DNA of 64,000 nucleotides, from contig JALHDH010000005.1 of the NCBI GenBank assembly GCA_022839105.1, positions 1-64,000 on the forward strand, read 5' to 3'. The translations under genes and the position numbers were made by a program. Under the pieces are notes generated by a model. That model searched no databases and had not been told where the DNA came from. It saw only the letters and a program-made list of their open reading frames with translations. Positions 35,335 to 42,977 of this stretch are shown one piece after another; position 1 is the first letter of the stretch; each line of letters starts with the position of its first letter. This stretch comes from a bacterium. Lineage in GTDB: Bacteria > Vulcanimicrobiota > Xenobia > Xenobiales > Xenobiaceae.

Positions 35335-36364
35335 TCCCCTGCCCCCGGTAGCCATCATCCTCCCGCTCCGGAGGGCAAACGCCACATCCGAACGCTGCGT
35401 TGCGGCGTGCCTGGCCCTGGACTACCCGAACCTCCGCCTGATCCTGGCCTGCGAGAACCCCGAGGGGATGTCCTGGGATGACCCCAGGGTCACGACCCTG
35501 GCCACGGGTCCGATGACGATCGCGGGGCGACGGAATCGGGCCCTGGAAGCCGCCCCCGAAGCCGCCTGGTATGCCTTCCTCGATTCCGACGCCTTCCCTC
35601 GGCAGGACTGGCTCACAAGAGGGGTTCAGGCCTTTCGCCGACTCCCCGGGCACGTCTGGGCGGTCGGAGGTCCCAACCTCCCTCCCCCCGACCAGCCCTG
35701 GTCGGCACGGGTCGTCGGCTGGGCCTCGCAATCCTTCCTGGTCTCAGGTCTGCGGGGCTACCGCAAGAGACACGGTCCCGGTCGATTCAGCCAGGACCTG
35801 CCGACCTGCAACCTGATCGTGTCCGGACCAGTCCTTCGGGAGCTGGGGGGCTTCTGTGAAGAACTGGTGGGCGGCGAGGACCAGGATCTCTGCAACCGCA
35901 TCCTGAGCCGGGGAGGCCGGATCTACTTCGACGGGGAGGTCGTGGTATACCATGAGGACCGCCCCCTCCTGCTCCCCTTCCTTCTTCAGAGGCTGTTCAT
36001 GGGTCATGTCGGGGTCCTGCCCATCCTCCGCCGCCACCCCCGCCTGCGAAACCTCTACATGCTGGCCCCCCTGGCGCTGGTCCTGGTCCTCCTGGGAGGG
36101 GTGCTGGGGGCGCTGGCGGAACCGGACTGGATTCCAGCAGTCGCCACGCTCTGGGGCTCCTTCTTCGCGCTCTGCCTGCTCCAGGCAGCCCGCTGGGCTC
36201 CTCCCCGGGCCATCCCGCTCACCACGGTGGCCCTGGCGGTGGGCTGCCTGGCCCCCGGCCTGGGCACCCTGTTGGCGATTCTGGGGCTCCGTCTCGACCT
36301 GCGCTCCCGCAACCGGAATGACTGGCTGGACCCGACCCGGGAACCGCGATCGAAGTCGGGCTGA
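35327..36364 (+). CDS. GT2 glycosyltransferase with C-terminal membrane segments, 345 aa
   Basis: GT-A domain (about 1-220): VAIILPLRRANATSERCVAAC, AGRRNRALEAA, WYAFLDSDAFPRQDW with the DxD, GGPNLPPP, TCNLIVSGPVLRELGGF and GGEDQDLCNRILSRGG with the acidic base. Three helices follow at about 235-330, as in succinoglycan-type or cellulose-synthase-related single-subunit enzymes that act at the cytosolic face. Same architecture as the frameshifted GT2 at 27116-28176. The ATG at 35327 lies inside the end of the radical SAM gene (8-bp overlap). The 95-bp convergent spacer to the next gene has no obvious hairpin. Confidence 0.87.
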   Translation: MPDPLPPVAIILPLRRANATSERCVAACLALDYPNLRLILACENPEGMSWDDPRVTTLATGPMTIAGRRNRALEAAPEAAWYAFLDSDAFPRQDWLTRGVQAFRRLPGHVWAVGGPNLPPPDQPWSARVVGWASQSFLVSGLRGYRKRHGPGRFSQDLPTCNLIVSGPVLRELGGFCEELVGGEDQDLCNRILSRGGRIYFDGEVVVYHEDRPLLLPFLLQRLFMGHVGVLPILRRHPRLRNLYMLAPLALVLVLLGGVLGALAEPDWIPAVATLWGSFFALCLLQAARWAPPRAIPLTTVALAVGCLAPGLGTLLAILGLRLDLRSRNRNDWLDPTREPRSKSG

Positions 36365-36459
36365 GAACGGACCAGGCCTGTTGCCTGTGGCGAAACGGAT
36401 GGCATCGTAGGCGTGTGCCGGCGCGATTTCCTGGGAGATTCTGCAGAGATGCCGCCGAT

Positions 36460-37380
36460 TCAGGGTGGAGGGCGGCGGGTGGCATCCGGCAACGGGTCCG
36501 TCGGAGAGGGCAAGGACCTCACCGGGAACCTGTCCGCCAGATAACCCAGGTAGCCGGGCCCCTGAGGGCCCTCCCCGGTGACCTCGGGCCTGAAGAACTT
36601 CAGGGGAACCCGCAGGGCGTTGAAGGGGAGGCTCATCATGCAGGAGGGCTGGGTCTGGCGGTACTGACTCAACAAGCCCCGCCCCATGTCGATTCCCTGG
36701 GTCCTCAACCAGGCGACCCGAGGTCGGGTGCTGTCCCGAAGCAGCGCCAGATGCTTGAGGAGCGTGCTCAGGGGACCCTGCGAGATCCGAAGGCCCTCAT
36801 CGGTATAGTGGGGGGCGCTGAAATGGATCCCGGCCGACTCATAGGCCCGCTCGATCCGCTCCTTTACGTCGCGGTGCTGCTCCAGGGCGTGCACATCGTA
36901 TTCGTTGGACCCGTCCAGAACCGTCCGGATCCCGTGCCGACGGCACAACTCGATGGTGTGAAGGTGCATGGACATCTTGCAGCCCAGGCACCAGGAGTAG
37001 TAGAAGCGATACTTCAGGTTGTCCTTCAGGCATTGCCCGATCCCCCCCCGACGGGCCGTCACGAAGTCCCGGATATCCAGGATCGCGTGGGAGATCTTCT
37101 GTCCGAAGACGCGGATCAACTGCCTCGCGCTCCTTCTGGAGGCCTCGACGTTGGCCATGCCGGGCACCCGATAGGTGATCAACACGAGCCGATCATACTC
37201 GGGGGCGCTGCGGGCTGCCGTATAGGTCGAGTCGACACCCCCCGAGAAGAGGATCAAGGCGTTCCTCCCCTCCGGTTCAAGCCCCTCCAGGGCGGATTCA
37301 GTGGAGTCCATGTCCTTCTCCTTGCGGTTTCCGGGCCCGAGCCTCGAGAGCGCCGGAGAATCGGCTCCGCCCCCCTTCAT
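36460..37380 (-). CDS. PP-loop ATP-pyrophosphatase (QueC/ExsB or sugar-amidotransferase-like) with CxxC, 306 aa
   Basis: The PP-loop is ILFSGGVDST. Downstream, SWCLGCKMSMHLHTIELCRRHG gives a CxxC...H cluster that could bind zinc or an Fe-S cluster, then TVLDGSNEYDVH. Enzymes of this superfamily adenylate a carboxyl or carbonyl group and let ammonia or sulfur attack it; WbpG/PseA-type members amidate surface sugars. A related copy is at 41234-42046, so the island has two. The start is uncertain: the ATG at 37380 overlaps the SGNH stop as ATGA like other junctions of this operon, while the ATG at 37311 follows AAGGAG and begins nearer the conserved region. Substrate unknown. Confidence 0.82.
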   Translation of the reverse strand: MKGGGADSPALSRLGPGNRKEKDMDSTESALEGLEPEGRNALILFSGGVDSTYTAARSAPEYDRLVLITYRVPGMANVEASRRSARQLIRVFGQKISHAILDIRDFVTARRGGIGQCLKDNLKYRFYYSWCLGCKMSMHLHTIELCRRHGIRTVLDGSNEYDVHALEQHRDVKERIERAYESAGIHFSAPHYTDEGLRISQGPLSTLLKHLALLRDSTRPRVAWLRTQGIDMGRGLLSQYRQTQPSCMMSLPFNALRVPLKFFRPEVTGEGPQGPGYLGYLADRFPVRSLPSPTDPLPDATRRPPP

Positions 37381-38633
37381 CTGGCTCCAGGCTCCGAAGA
37401 ACCCGGCGATTCCTCATCGAGGATCCCCCTGAGAAATCGGGCCGCCTCCTCGGCGATCAGGGCGTGGCCAGCCGGATTGGGGTGATACGGGTCCCGGACG
37501 GGGTCGTTGAAGAGGGGGGTGCCCGGAAATCGGCCGAACAGGGCCTCCACATCGAGGACCGGAGTGCCGGTGGCGGCGGCCACCCGGTCCAGGACCCGAT
37601 TGGATTCCACGTGCCGGGCGCTGGTCTGGTAGACCTCCATGCGCTGGAGCCGAGCCAGGGCCTCCCGGATGAGGGCGGAGTCCTCGAGTTGCCGCCCCAG
37701 TTCATAGGCCTGCCAGCAGCGCTCGCGGTCCAGCGGATCCGAGCGCAGGCCTTCCAGCAAGGCCGAGGCAGCCTGCGAGGCCCTTCCCCGTTCCAGCCAT
37801 CGGGATGCCTCCGCGAAGAGATTTGCGGCGCGCTCTCGCTCGGCGGGGGAGATCTCGGGAGGAAGCGGCAGGTTCAGGGGCATCTTGACCAGCACGGGAA
37901 CGGCCCCGGCCCGGCGGGTCCGCGCCACCATCCCCTCGAGGTTCTGCCGATAGGCTTCCAGCGAGACCCTGGGCGGAGCCTCTTCGGAGAGGCGCAGGAA
38001 GGCGGCCTGCCCCTCCGTCGAGCCGTCCCGCGCCCGGAAGGCCCGATTGCGCAGGAAGCGATAGGTCCGGGTCCTCATCAGCAGGTTCCAGGAGGCGACC
38101 AGGAAGGGTTCCTGAGGGGTCCGCTCGGCATCAGGACGGGTATCGCTGCCGAAGAAGCGCAGCTTGCTGACGTCGTTCACGCCGTGGCAGAGCATCACGA
38201 CGCGCGGGCGCTCAGGCAGGGTGACCTCATCCAGGACTCGCCCCCCCTGCCAGGTGGTATAGCCCGGGACCGAAGCGTTGCGCACCGCCATTCCCAGACT
38301 CCCCTGCAGGCGGGCCGGCCAGGCCTGGGAGTCCCCGACGCCCCAGCCGAAGGTCAGCGAGTCCCCCAGCACGTGGATCGGGTGGGAGTCGGCCCGAAGG
38401 CTTCGGGGGTCCACGCGCCAGCCCTCGGAGTCGGTGTGGAGGGGAGCCCCCTCAAAGCGGGTGCCCAGCCCCTTGCGCAGGGTCCAGATTCGGGTGGGAT
38501 GCAGTTCGAAGATCTCCAGGATGGCTTCCAGGCGCTCGGGTGGTGGGCCCCACGCTCGCAGGGCCTGCTCGGCCCCAAGCCAGATGCAGACCGCCAACAG
38601 GACCCAGGCCAGACGCCTCCTGCCGGGGCTCAC
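37377..38633 (-). CDS. SGNH/GDSL hydrolase-like membrane-anchored protein, 418 aa
   Basis: N-terminal signal anchor (about residues 8-22), then the SGNH fold with VLGDSLTFGWGVGD (nucleophile Ser92), HGVNDV (block III, Asn153) and DPYHPNPAGH (the catalytic Asp/His pair near residue 390). A helical insert, with an alpha-solenoid-like 'RERAANLFAEASRWL' region, separates the blocks. Such proteins remove or transfer acyl groups on exported polysaccharides, in the periplasm. The GTG at 38633 overlaps the stop of the FGE-like gene (GTGA) and replaces a longer frame that has no signal anchor. Together with DUF5989 (40595) this is a familiar exopolysaccharide context. Confidence 0.88.
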   Translation of the reverse strand: MSPGRRRLAWVLLAVCIWLGAEQALRAWGPPPERLEAILEIFELHPTRIWTLRKGLGTRFEGAPLHTDSEGWRVDPRSLRADSHPIHVLGDSLTFGWGVGDSQAWPARLQGSLGMAVRNASVPGYTTWQGGRVLDEVTLPERPRVVMLCHGVNDVSKLRFFGSDTRPDAERTPQEPFLVASWNLLMRTRTYRFLRNRAFRARDGSTEGQAAFLRLSEEAPPRVSLEAYRQNLEGMVARTRRAGAVPVLVKMPLNLPLPPEISPAERERAANLFAEASRWLERGRASQAASALLEGLRSDPLDRERCWQAYELGRQLEDSALIREALARLQRMEVYQTSARHVESNRVLDRVAAATGTPVLDVEALFGRFPGTPLFNDPVRDPYHPNPAGHALIAEEAARFLRGILDEESPGSSEPGAR

Positions 38634-39514
38634 CGCGAAGACCCGCCGGCCGGCCCCGGGGAGCCCTGCTCCGGAGCCCGGCTGCTGGCGACCCGAAATC
38701 CGACGAAGTGGCTGAACATGCTGGGAGGGGTCCCGGCGATCCTCTCGGCGCAGTTGAAGCAGCGCTTCTCGACACTGTACCAACTGGCCCCGCGCATCAC
38801 CCGGCTCTCTTCAGAGTCGGGATCCTCCCGGCCATCGTCCGCCCGATAGGGATGGGGGCGGAAGAGCGTCGAGGTCCACTCCCAGACGTTGCCGGCCATG
38901 TCGGCGCAGCCGTAGGGGGAATCGCTCTCTGGGAAGGAGCCCACGGGAGTGGTTCCCCTCTTCCTGAGGAAATGGGCCATCAGGGCGAGCCGGTCTTCGC
39001 GCTCCAGGTTCCAGTTGTTGCAGGTCTCGGTCTCCCAACGATTTCCCCACACGTATCTCCGACCGTCGTTGCCCCGGGCGGCCTTCTCCCACTCGGCCTC
39101 GGTGGGCAGGCGCAGACCCGCCCAATCACAGTAGGCCGCGGCATCCTTCCAGGTCACGCACACCACCGGGTGCTCGTCGAGCCCCTCATGGTAGTAGTCG
39201 CGCCATCGACCCTGCGCCTGATAGCCGGACTCTTCCACGAAACGCGCGAATTGCCGGTTGGTCACCTCGTAGCGGCCGATCCAGAAGGTCTCGACCCTGG
39301 CGAGGAATCGGGGGTGACCGAAGAGGACGCTCTCGTCGTCGGTCCCCATGAGGAACTCTCCCCCCTCCACCTGGAGCATGACCGAACCATCGCGGGCCAA
39401 GGCCTGCGGTCCCGGACGGGCCGGCGGCATGCCGGCCGAAGGGTCCAGCAGATACCAGCCGGCCAGGGTCAGGCATGCCATCAGGAGGAGACCCCAGGCT
39501 GCCCGGCGCCTCAC
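38630..39514 (-). CDS. Formylglycine-generating-enzyme-like (SUMF1/CLec-fold) membrane-anchored protein, copy 1, 294 aa
   Basis: A basic N-terminus and one helix (about 8-24) anchor it to the membrane facing out. The SUMF1 domain runs from VEGGEFLMGTDDES through YEVTNRQFARFVEESGY, HPVVCVTWKDAAAYCDWAGLRLPTEAEWEKAARG, PVGSFPESDSPYGCADMAGNVWEW to RVMRGASW and GFRVASS. True FGEs need two copper-binding cysteines spaced C-x4-C between RGGSW and GFR; here the cysteines are CFNC (C-x2-C), so catalysis is doubtful and a lectin-type binding role is more likely. GTG start overlapping the previous stop (GTGA). First of five copies in the island. Confidence 0.85.
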   Translation of the reverse strand: MRRRAAWGLLLMACLTLAGWYLLDPSAGMPPARPGPQALARDGSVMLQVEGGEFLMGTDDESVLFGHPRFLARVETFWIGRYEVTNRQFARFVEESGYQAQGRWRDYYHEGLDEHPVVCVTWKDAAAYCDWAGLRLPTEAEWEKAARGNDGRRYVWGNRWETETCNNWNLEREDRLALMAHFLRKRGTTPVGSFPESDSPYGCADMAGNVWEWTSTLFRPHPYRADDGREDPDSEESRVMRGASWYSVEKRCFNCAERIAGTPPSMFSHFVGFRVASSRAPEQGSPGPAGGSSR

Positions 39515-40389
39515 CCGGAGCTTCCCTTCGGGTCCGACCTGGACTCCCGAGCCCCGGGTCGAGCCCCGCCCGGAAGCTCGGTCGCAGCCACCCGGAACCC
39601 CACGAAGAAGGCGAAGATCGGAGGCTTGCACCGGCTCCGGGTGTCGGTCCGGAAGAAGCCCACATGCTCGTAGGCCCAGCCTCCTCCCCGCAGGGCGACC
39701 TCGACGGGCTCGTCGTGGGACTCGCGTCCGTCCTCGGGATCATAGGGATAGGGGTCAAAAGACGAGGAGGTCCACTCGAAGACGTTGCCCGCCATGTCCC
39801 AGAGGCCATAAGGAGAGCGCCCCTCGGGAAAGGAGCCGACGGGCAGGGTTCCCCGGCCCTCGTGCAGGGGAGCCATCATGGCCAGGAGATCGGCTCGCTG
39901 CATGGCGCGATGGTTGCACCAGTCGGGCTGCCAGGAATCTCCCCAGGGATGGATCCGACCCTCGGTCCCCCGGGCGGCCTTCTCCCACTCGGCCTCGGTG
40001 GGCAGACGGAGCCCGGCCCATCGGCAATAGGCCCGAGCATCCTCCCAGGAGACGCTGACCACGGGGTGGCGCTCCCGTCCCGGCTGGAAGTACTCGCGCC
40101 AGTTCCCTTCCGCCTCATAGCCGGTGGCCTGGACGAAGGCGGCGTATTGCTGATTGGTCACCTCGTGCCGGCCGATCCAGTAGGAGTCCAGGTGCAGCGA
40201 GAAACGGGGTTTGGAATCCCGGTACTCCGTGGATCCCATGACGAATCCACCTGCCGGAATCCGGACCATGGGCGAGCCGTCCCGTTCGTTGAGGCGTTCC
40301 TCCGCGGGAAGCGGGGCATGCCGTCCACAGCCCCCCAGGAGGAGTCCCAGCAGGGCGATCAGCACGCAGCCTTGCGGAACTGGCTTCAT
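39511..40389 (-). CDS. Formylglycine-generating-enzyme-like lipoprotein, copy 2, 292 aa
   Basis: Type II signal peptide MKPVPQGCVLIALLG with lipobox LGGC (Cys21). The SUMF1 core has IPAGGFVMGSTEYRDSKP, HEVTNQQYAAFVQATGY, WAGLRLPTEAEWEKAARG, PVGSFPEGRSPYGLWDMAGNVFEW, then ALRGGGW and GFRVAAT. The segment between RGGGW and GFRVA keeps one Cys only, so the catalytic pair is missing. Start at 40389 chosen because it gives the lipobox; the open frame extends 151 codons upstream without one. First gene of a four-gene minus-strand operon (two FGE-like, SGNH, PP-loop), each coupled by an NTGA overlap, under the candidate promoter at 40441-40470. Confidence 0.86.
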   Translation of the reverse strand: MKPVPQGCVLIALLGLLLGGCGRHAPLPAEERLNERDGSPMVRIPAGGFVMGSTEYRDSKPRFSLHLDSYWIGRHEVTNQQYAAFVQATGYEAEGNWREYFQPGRERHPVVSVSWEDARAYCRWAGLRLPTEAEWEKAARGTEGRIHPWGDSWQPDWCNHRAMQRADLLAMMAPLHEGRGTLPVGSFPEGRSPYGLWDMAGNVFEWTSSSFDPYPYDPEDGRESHDEPVEVALRGGGWAYEHVGFFRTDTRSRCKPPIFAFFVGFRVAATELPGGARPGARESRSDPKGSSG

Positions 40390-40440
40390 CTGGCCCCAGG
40401 CATCTGTCGGCTCTTTCCCCTCCGGGTGGGATACTCGCAT

Positions 40441-40470
40441 ATTATGTCGCCCGGTTCGAGGGCCCGACAA
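40441..40470 (-). promoter_or_regulatory. Promoter candidate for the FGE-like/SGNH/PP-loop operon (minus strand)
   Basis: On the minus strand TTGTCG (40470-40465), an 18-base spacer and CATAAT (40446-40441; 5/6 to TATAAT). It is one of few A/T-rich spots in the island and lies 52 bp before the start of copy 2. It faces the promoter candidate at 40538-40566. Confidence 0.5.
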
Positions 40471-40537
40471 CCCCGGCCTCCCTCCCCGAGAGCCGAGAGC
40501 CTCGATCGGCGGCGGATCGAGGCGAGAAAGCCCGAAG

Positions 40538-40566
40538 TTGACGGGATCTGATGGCTTTGTTATCGT
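40538..40566 (+). promoter_or_regulatory. Promoter candidate for the DUF5989-led operon (plus strand)
   Basis: TTGACG (40538-40543), a 17-base spacer and TATCGT (40561-40566), 28 bp before the start at 40595. With the minus-strand candidate it forms a divergent control region in the centre of the island. Confidence 0.5.
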
Positions 40567-40594
40567 GAGGCCAGGATCTGGAAAGGGGTGGAAC

Positions 40595-40966
40595 ATGGAA
40601 ACCCAGACCGACGCCGAGCGGACTCCGTCTCCGGAACAGGAGTCCGTGGACGTGCCGGCCAGCCCCGTGGCCCCGAACCCCCGGCCGCCCGGGAACCCGA
40701 CGGCCGAGCCGGCCGGAGTCTCAACCGCAGAGACGCCCCCGGAACCACCCGCCGAGGCGGCCGAGGCTCCCCCCTCGCAGGCCGGCGGAGAGACGGTCCT
40801 GCGCTTCGAGAACAACCAGGACTTCCTGCGCTTCCTCTTCACCCGGATCCGCGAGAAGAAGAAGTGGTGGCTGCTGCCGCTGCTCCTGCTGCTCTATCTG
40901 CTGAGCATGTTCTTCAACATCCCCGGCAAGGAATCGATCCTTCCCGCGCTCTACTTCATCTTCTGA
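40595..40966 (+). CDS. DUF5989-family small membrane protein with acidic Pro-rich leader, 123 aa
   Basis: Residues 1-75 are Pro/Glu/Ala-rich and presumably disordered. The C-terminal 45 residues match DUF5989: NNQDFLRFLFTRIREKKKWW, then a single hydrophobic helix LLPLLLLLYLLSMFF and a short tail ending ALYFIF. DUF5989 proteins are usually about 50 residues and lie in exopolysaccharide loci with SxtJ, SGNH hydrolases and carbamoyltransferases; the function is not known. The long leader is unusual. The ATG at 40595 follows GGAAAGGGG. First gene of the plus-strand operon of the island. Confidence 0.82.
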   Translation: METQTDAERTPSPEQESVDVPASPVAPNPRPPGNPTAEPAGVSTAETPPEPPAEAAEAPPSQAGGETVLRFENNQDFLRFLFTRIREKKKWWLLPLLLLLYLLSMFFNIPGKESILPALYFIF

Positions 40967-41069
40967 GGCTCCCGGAAGGTCGCCCGCCAGGCGCCTCGCG
41001 CCCGAGAAACCTGTTTCCCGAACAGCTCTTGTGCTATGATCCCCGCAACGCCTCGAGAAGGGGTTCCCG

Positions 41070-41228
41070 ATGAGCAGGCTCCTGGTTCTGGCTTTGTGTC
41101 TCCTGGCCGTGCTGCTCCCCATGCGACTCCGGATCTGGCTGTGTGAAGGACTCGGCTGGCTCCTGCAGCTCGGCTACTGGATCGCCTTCCGGGTGACCCG
41201 ATTCATGCTCCGGCAACTCCAGGACTGA
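41070..41228 (+). CDS. Small hydrophobic membrane protein, 52 aa
   Basis: Short frame from an ATG preceded by GAGAAGG, encoding two hydrophobic stretches (LLVLALCLLAVLLP and LGWLLQLGYWIAF) separated by RLRIWLCEG, with a basic tail. It lies between the DUF5989 gene and the second PP-loop gene, 5 bp before the latter's GTG, so it should be cotranscribed. Small membrane proteins accompany DUF5989 in other exopolysaccharide loci. I cannot assign a family. Confidence 0.6.
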   Translation: MSRLLVLALCLLAVLLPMRLRIWLCEGLGWLLQLGYWIAFRVTRFMLRQLQD

Positions 41229-41233
41229 AACCC

Positions 41234-42046
41234 GTGCAGGAGAGCCTCGCGATCCTCTATTCGGGTGGGACCGATTCAACCTGCGTGGCCGCCCTCATGG
41301 CCGAAAGCTACCGCAGGATCCACCTGTTGACCTTCGATCGCTCCGGCTTCCACCAGATCCAGAACACCAGGCTGGGAGCGCAGAGGCTGATCGAGCGCTT
41401 CCCGGAGGTCCACTTCGAGCACAGGATCCTCAAGATCGACCGAATCTTCAACCGCCTGGCCTTCAAGGCCTACCTGCCCCGCCTCCGCAGGTTCGGGCTG
41501 AGGATGCTGCAGAACTGCACCTTCTGCGCGCTGGCCAACCACTTCCGGACCCTCCACTACTGCCTGGAGCATGGAATCCGGGTCGTGGCCGACGGCGCCA
41601 CCCGGGAGTTGCGCTTCCTCCCCAGCCACATGGTCCAGCCCATCGAGAGGATGCGCTCGCTCTACGCCGAGTACGGGATCGAGTACCTCACGCCGGTATA
41701 CGACTTCGACATCCCTCGGGAGATCGACTTCTTCGACAAACTCAGGATGGAGAAGGATGGACAGGAGGGAGTGGAGGTCGAGCCGCAGCAGAACACGACG
41801 GGACGACACCTCCACGAGCTGGGCCTGCTCCCTTCCGAGAACATCAAGGGGTCGGCCCTGGACCGCAGGCTGCAGTATCGCTGTTTCCAGTACGTCCTGC
41901 ACAACATGGTGGCGCACGTCGTCATGCGGGGGCCCGAAGACTACCCGCGCTACGAGCGCGAAATCCTCGAGGTCTATGAAGACACCATCGAGCGCTTCAA
42001 GCCAGGGCCGGACGGCAGCGGCCCCTTGAAGGCCCTCCTGGACTGA
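41234..42046 (+). CDS. PP-loop ATP-pyrophosphatase with CxxC, paralogue, 270 aa
   Basis: PP-loop AILYSGGTDST (Ser10-Ser15). CTFC (Cys95 and Cys98) with ALANHFRTLHYCLEHG parallels the CxxC...H region of the copy at 36460-37380, and VVADGATRELRF parallels its TVLDGSNEYDVH. The C-terminal third is helical, with tyrosine- and glutamate-rich segments. A carbonyl- or carboxyl-activating ligase of unknown substrate; amidation or thiolation of a sugar or of a peptide are the likeliest reactions. GTG start; four bases separate it from the following FGE-like gene. Confidence 0.82.
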   Translation: MQESLAILYSGGTDSTCVAALMAESYRRIHLLTFDRSGFHQIQNTRLGAQRLIERFPEVHFEHRILKIDRIFNRLAFKAYLPRLRRFGLRMLQNCTFCALANHFRTLHYCLEHGIRVVADGATRELRFLPSHMVQPIERMRSLYAEYGIEYLTPVYDFDIPREIDFFDKLRMEKDGQEGVEVEPQQNTTGRHLHELGLLPSENIKGSALDRRLQYRCFQYVLHNMVAHVVMRGPEDYPRYEREILEVYEDTIERFKPGPDGSGPLKALLD

Positions 42047-42050
42047 TCGG

Positions 42051-42977
42051 GTGGCCTCGACCGATCCCGACCGGGACTTCCCGCGCTGGGCCTTCCCGCT
42101 TCTGCTGGGCCTCCTCCTGCTGGCCTGGGCCTTCCTGCGCGGGCTGCCGGAGCCGGCCGGGGCCGGAGCCGGTCCGGAAATGGCGGGCGGATTCGTCGCC
42201 GGAAGGCCAGACCTGATTCCCCTGGGCAGAAACGCCCAAGGCTACGAAGAACTGCGCAACCGGGTGGACGGCTCCGTCCTGATTCGGGTGCCGGCCGGCC
42301 CCTTCACCATGGGATCGGAGGACGAGGAGGCCTTCCCGAACGAAGCCCCTTCCCGGCAGGTCTTCCTCGACGAGTACCTGATCGGGAAGACCCCGGTCAC
42401 CAACGAGCAGTTCGAGCGCTTCTGCCAGGCCAATGGCTGGCCCATGCCGGCCATGAGCCGGGAGTGGGGCCTCCGGAGCGGGCCTGGTGCCCCGGTGGTC
42501 CATCTCACCTGGCAGGAAGCGGAAGCCTACTGCCGCTGGGCGGGCCTGCGCCTGCCTTCAGAGCCCGAATGGGAGAAGGCGGCCCGAGGCCCGGAGCCCA
42601 GGCGCCATCCGTGGGGAGACGACCTGGAACCGGACCTGGCCTGGCATGAGGCCAACAGCCAGGGACGGCCGCGCGAGGTGGGAGCGCTCGAGTCGGGAGC
42701 CTCACCCTTCGGCTGCCTGGACATGGCGGGAAACGTCTGGGAATGGTGCCTGGGCTGGGAGGAGCGCGTTCCCGGTGCGGGCGGAGAGGAAGAGCCCGGC
42801 ACGAGGCCATGGCGAATGGCCCGAGGGGGCTCGTGGAACAACGGAACCTGGAGTCTGAGGACCTCGCTGCGTCTGCCGGCCGATCCCCAGCTTCCCCATT
42901 CCAGCCTGGGCTTCCGGGTCGCGCTCACGCCTCCTGACCAGGACTCGGGCGCCCTGCCCCGAGGAGGTCCGCGATGA
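42051..42977 (+). CDS. Formylglycine-generating-enzyme-like membrane-anchored protein, copy 3, 308 aa
   Basis: N-terminal anchor helix (about 13-30: FPLLLGLLLLAWAFL), then RNAQGYEELRNRVDGSVLIRVPAGPFTMGS, a motif shared with copy 4 (TNAQGYEEFRN). SUMF1 core: YLIGKTPVTNEQFERFCQA, WAGLRLPSEPEWEKAARG, GCLDMAGNVWEW, MARGGSWNN and SLGFRVALT. There is no cysteine between RGGSW and GFRVA, so the FGE copper site is absent. Extracytoplasmic. GTG start; its stop overlaps the next ATG (ATGA). Confidence 0.85.
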   Translation: MASTDPDRDFPRWAFPLLLGLLLLAWAFLRGLPEPAGAGAGPEMAGGFVAGRPDLIPLGRNAQGYEELRNRVDGSVLIRVPAGPFTMGSEDEEAFPNEAPSRQVFLDEYLIGKTPVTNEQFERFCQANGWPMPAMSREWGLRSGPGAPVVHLTWQEAEAYCRWAGLRLPSEPEWEKAARGPEPRRHPWGDDLEPDLAWHEANSQGRPREVGALESGASPFGCLDMAGNVWEWCLGWEERVPGAGGEEEPGTRPWRMARGGSWNNGTWSLRTSLRLPADPQLPHSSLGFRVALTPPDQDSGALPRGGPR

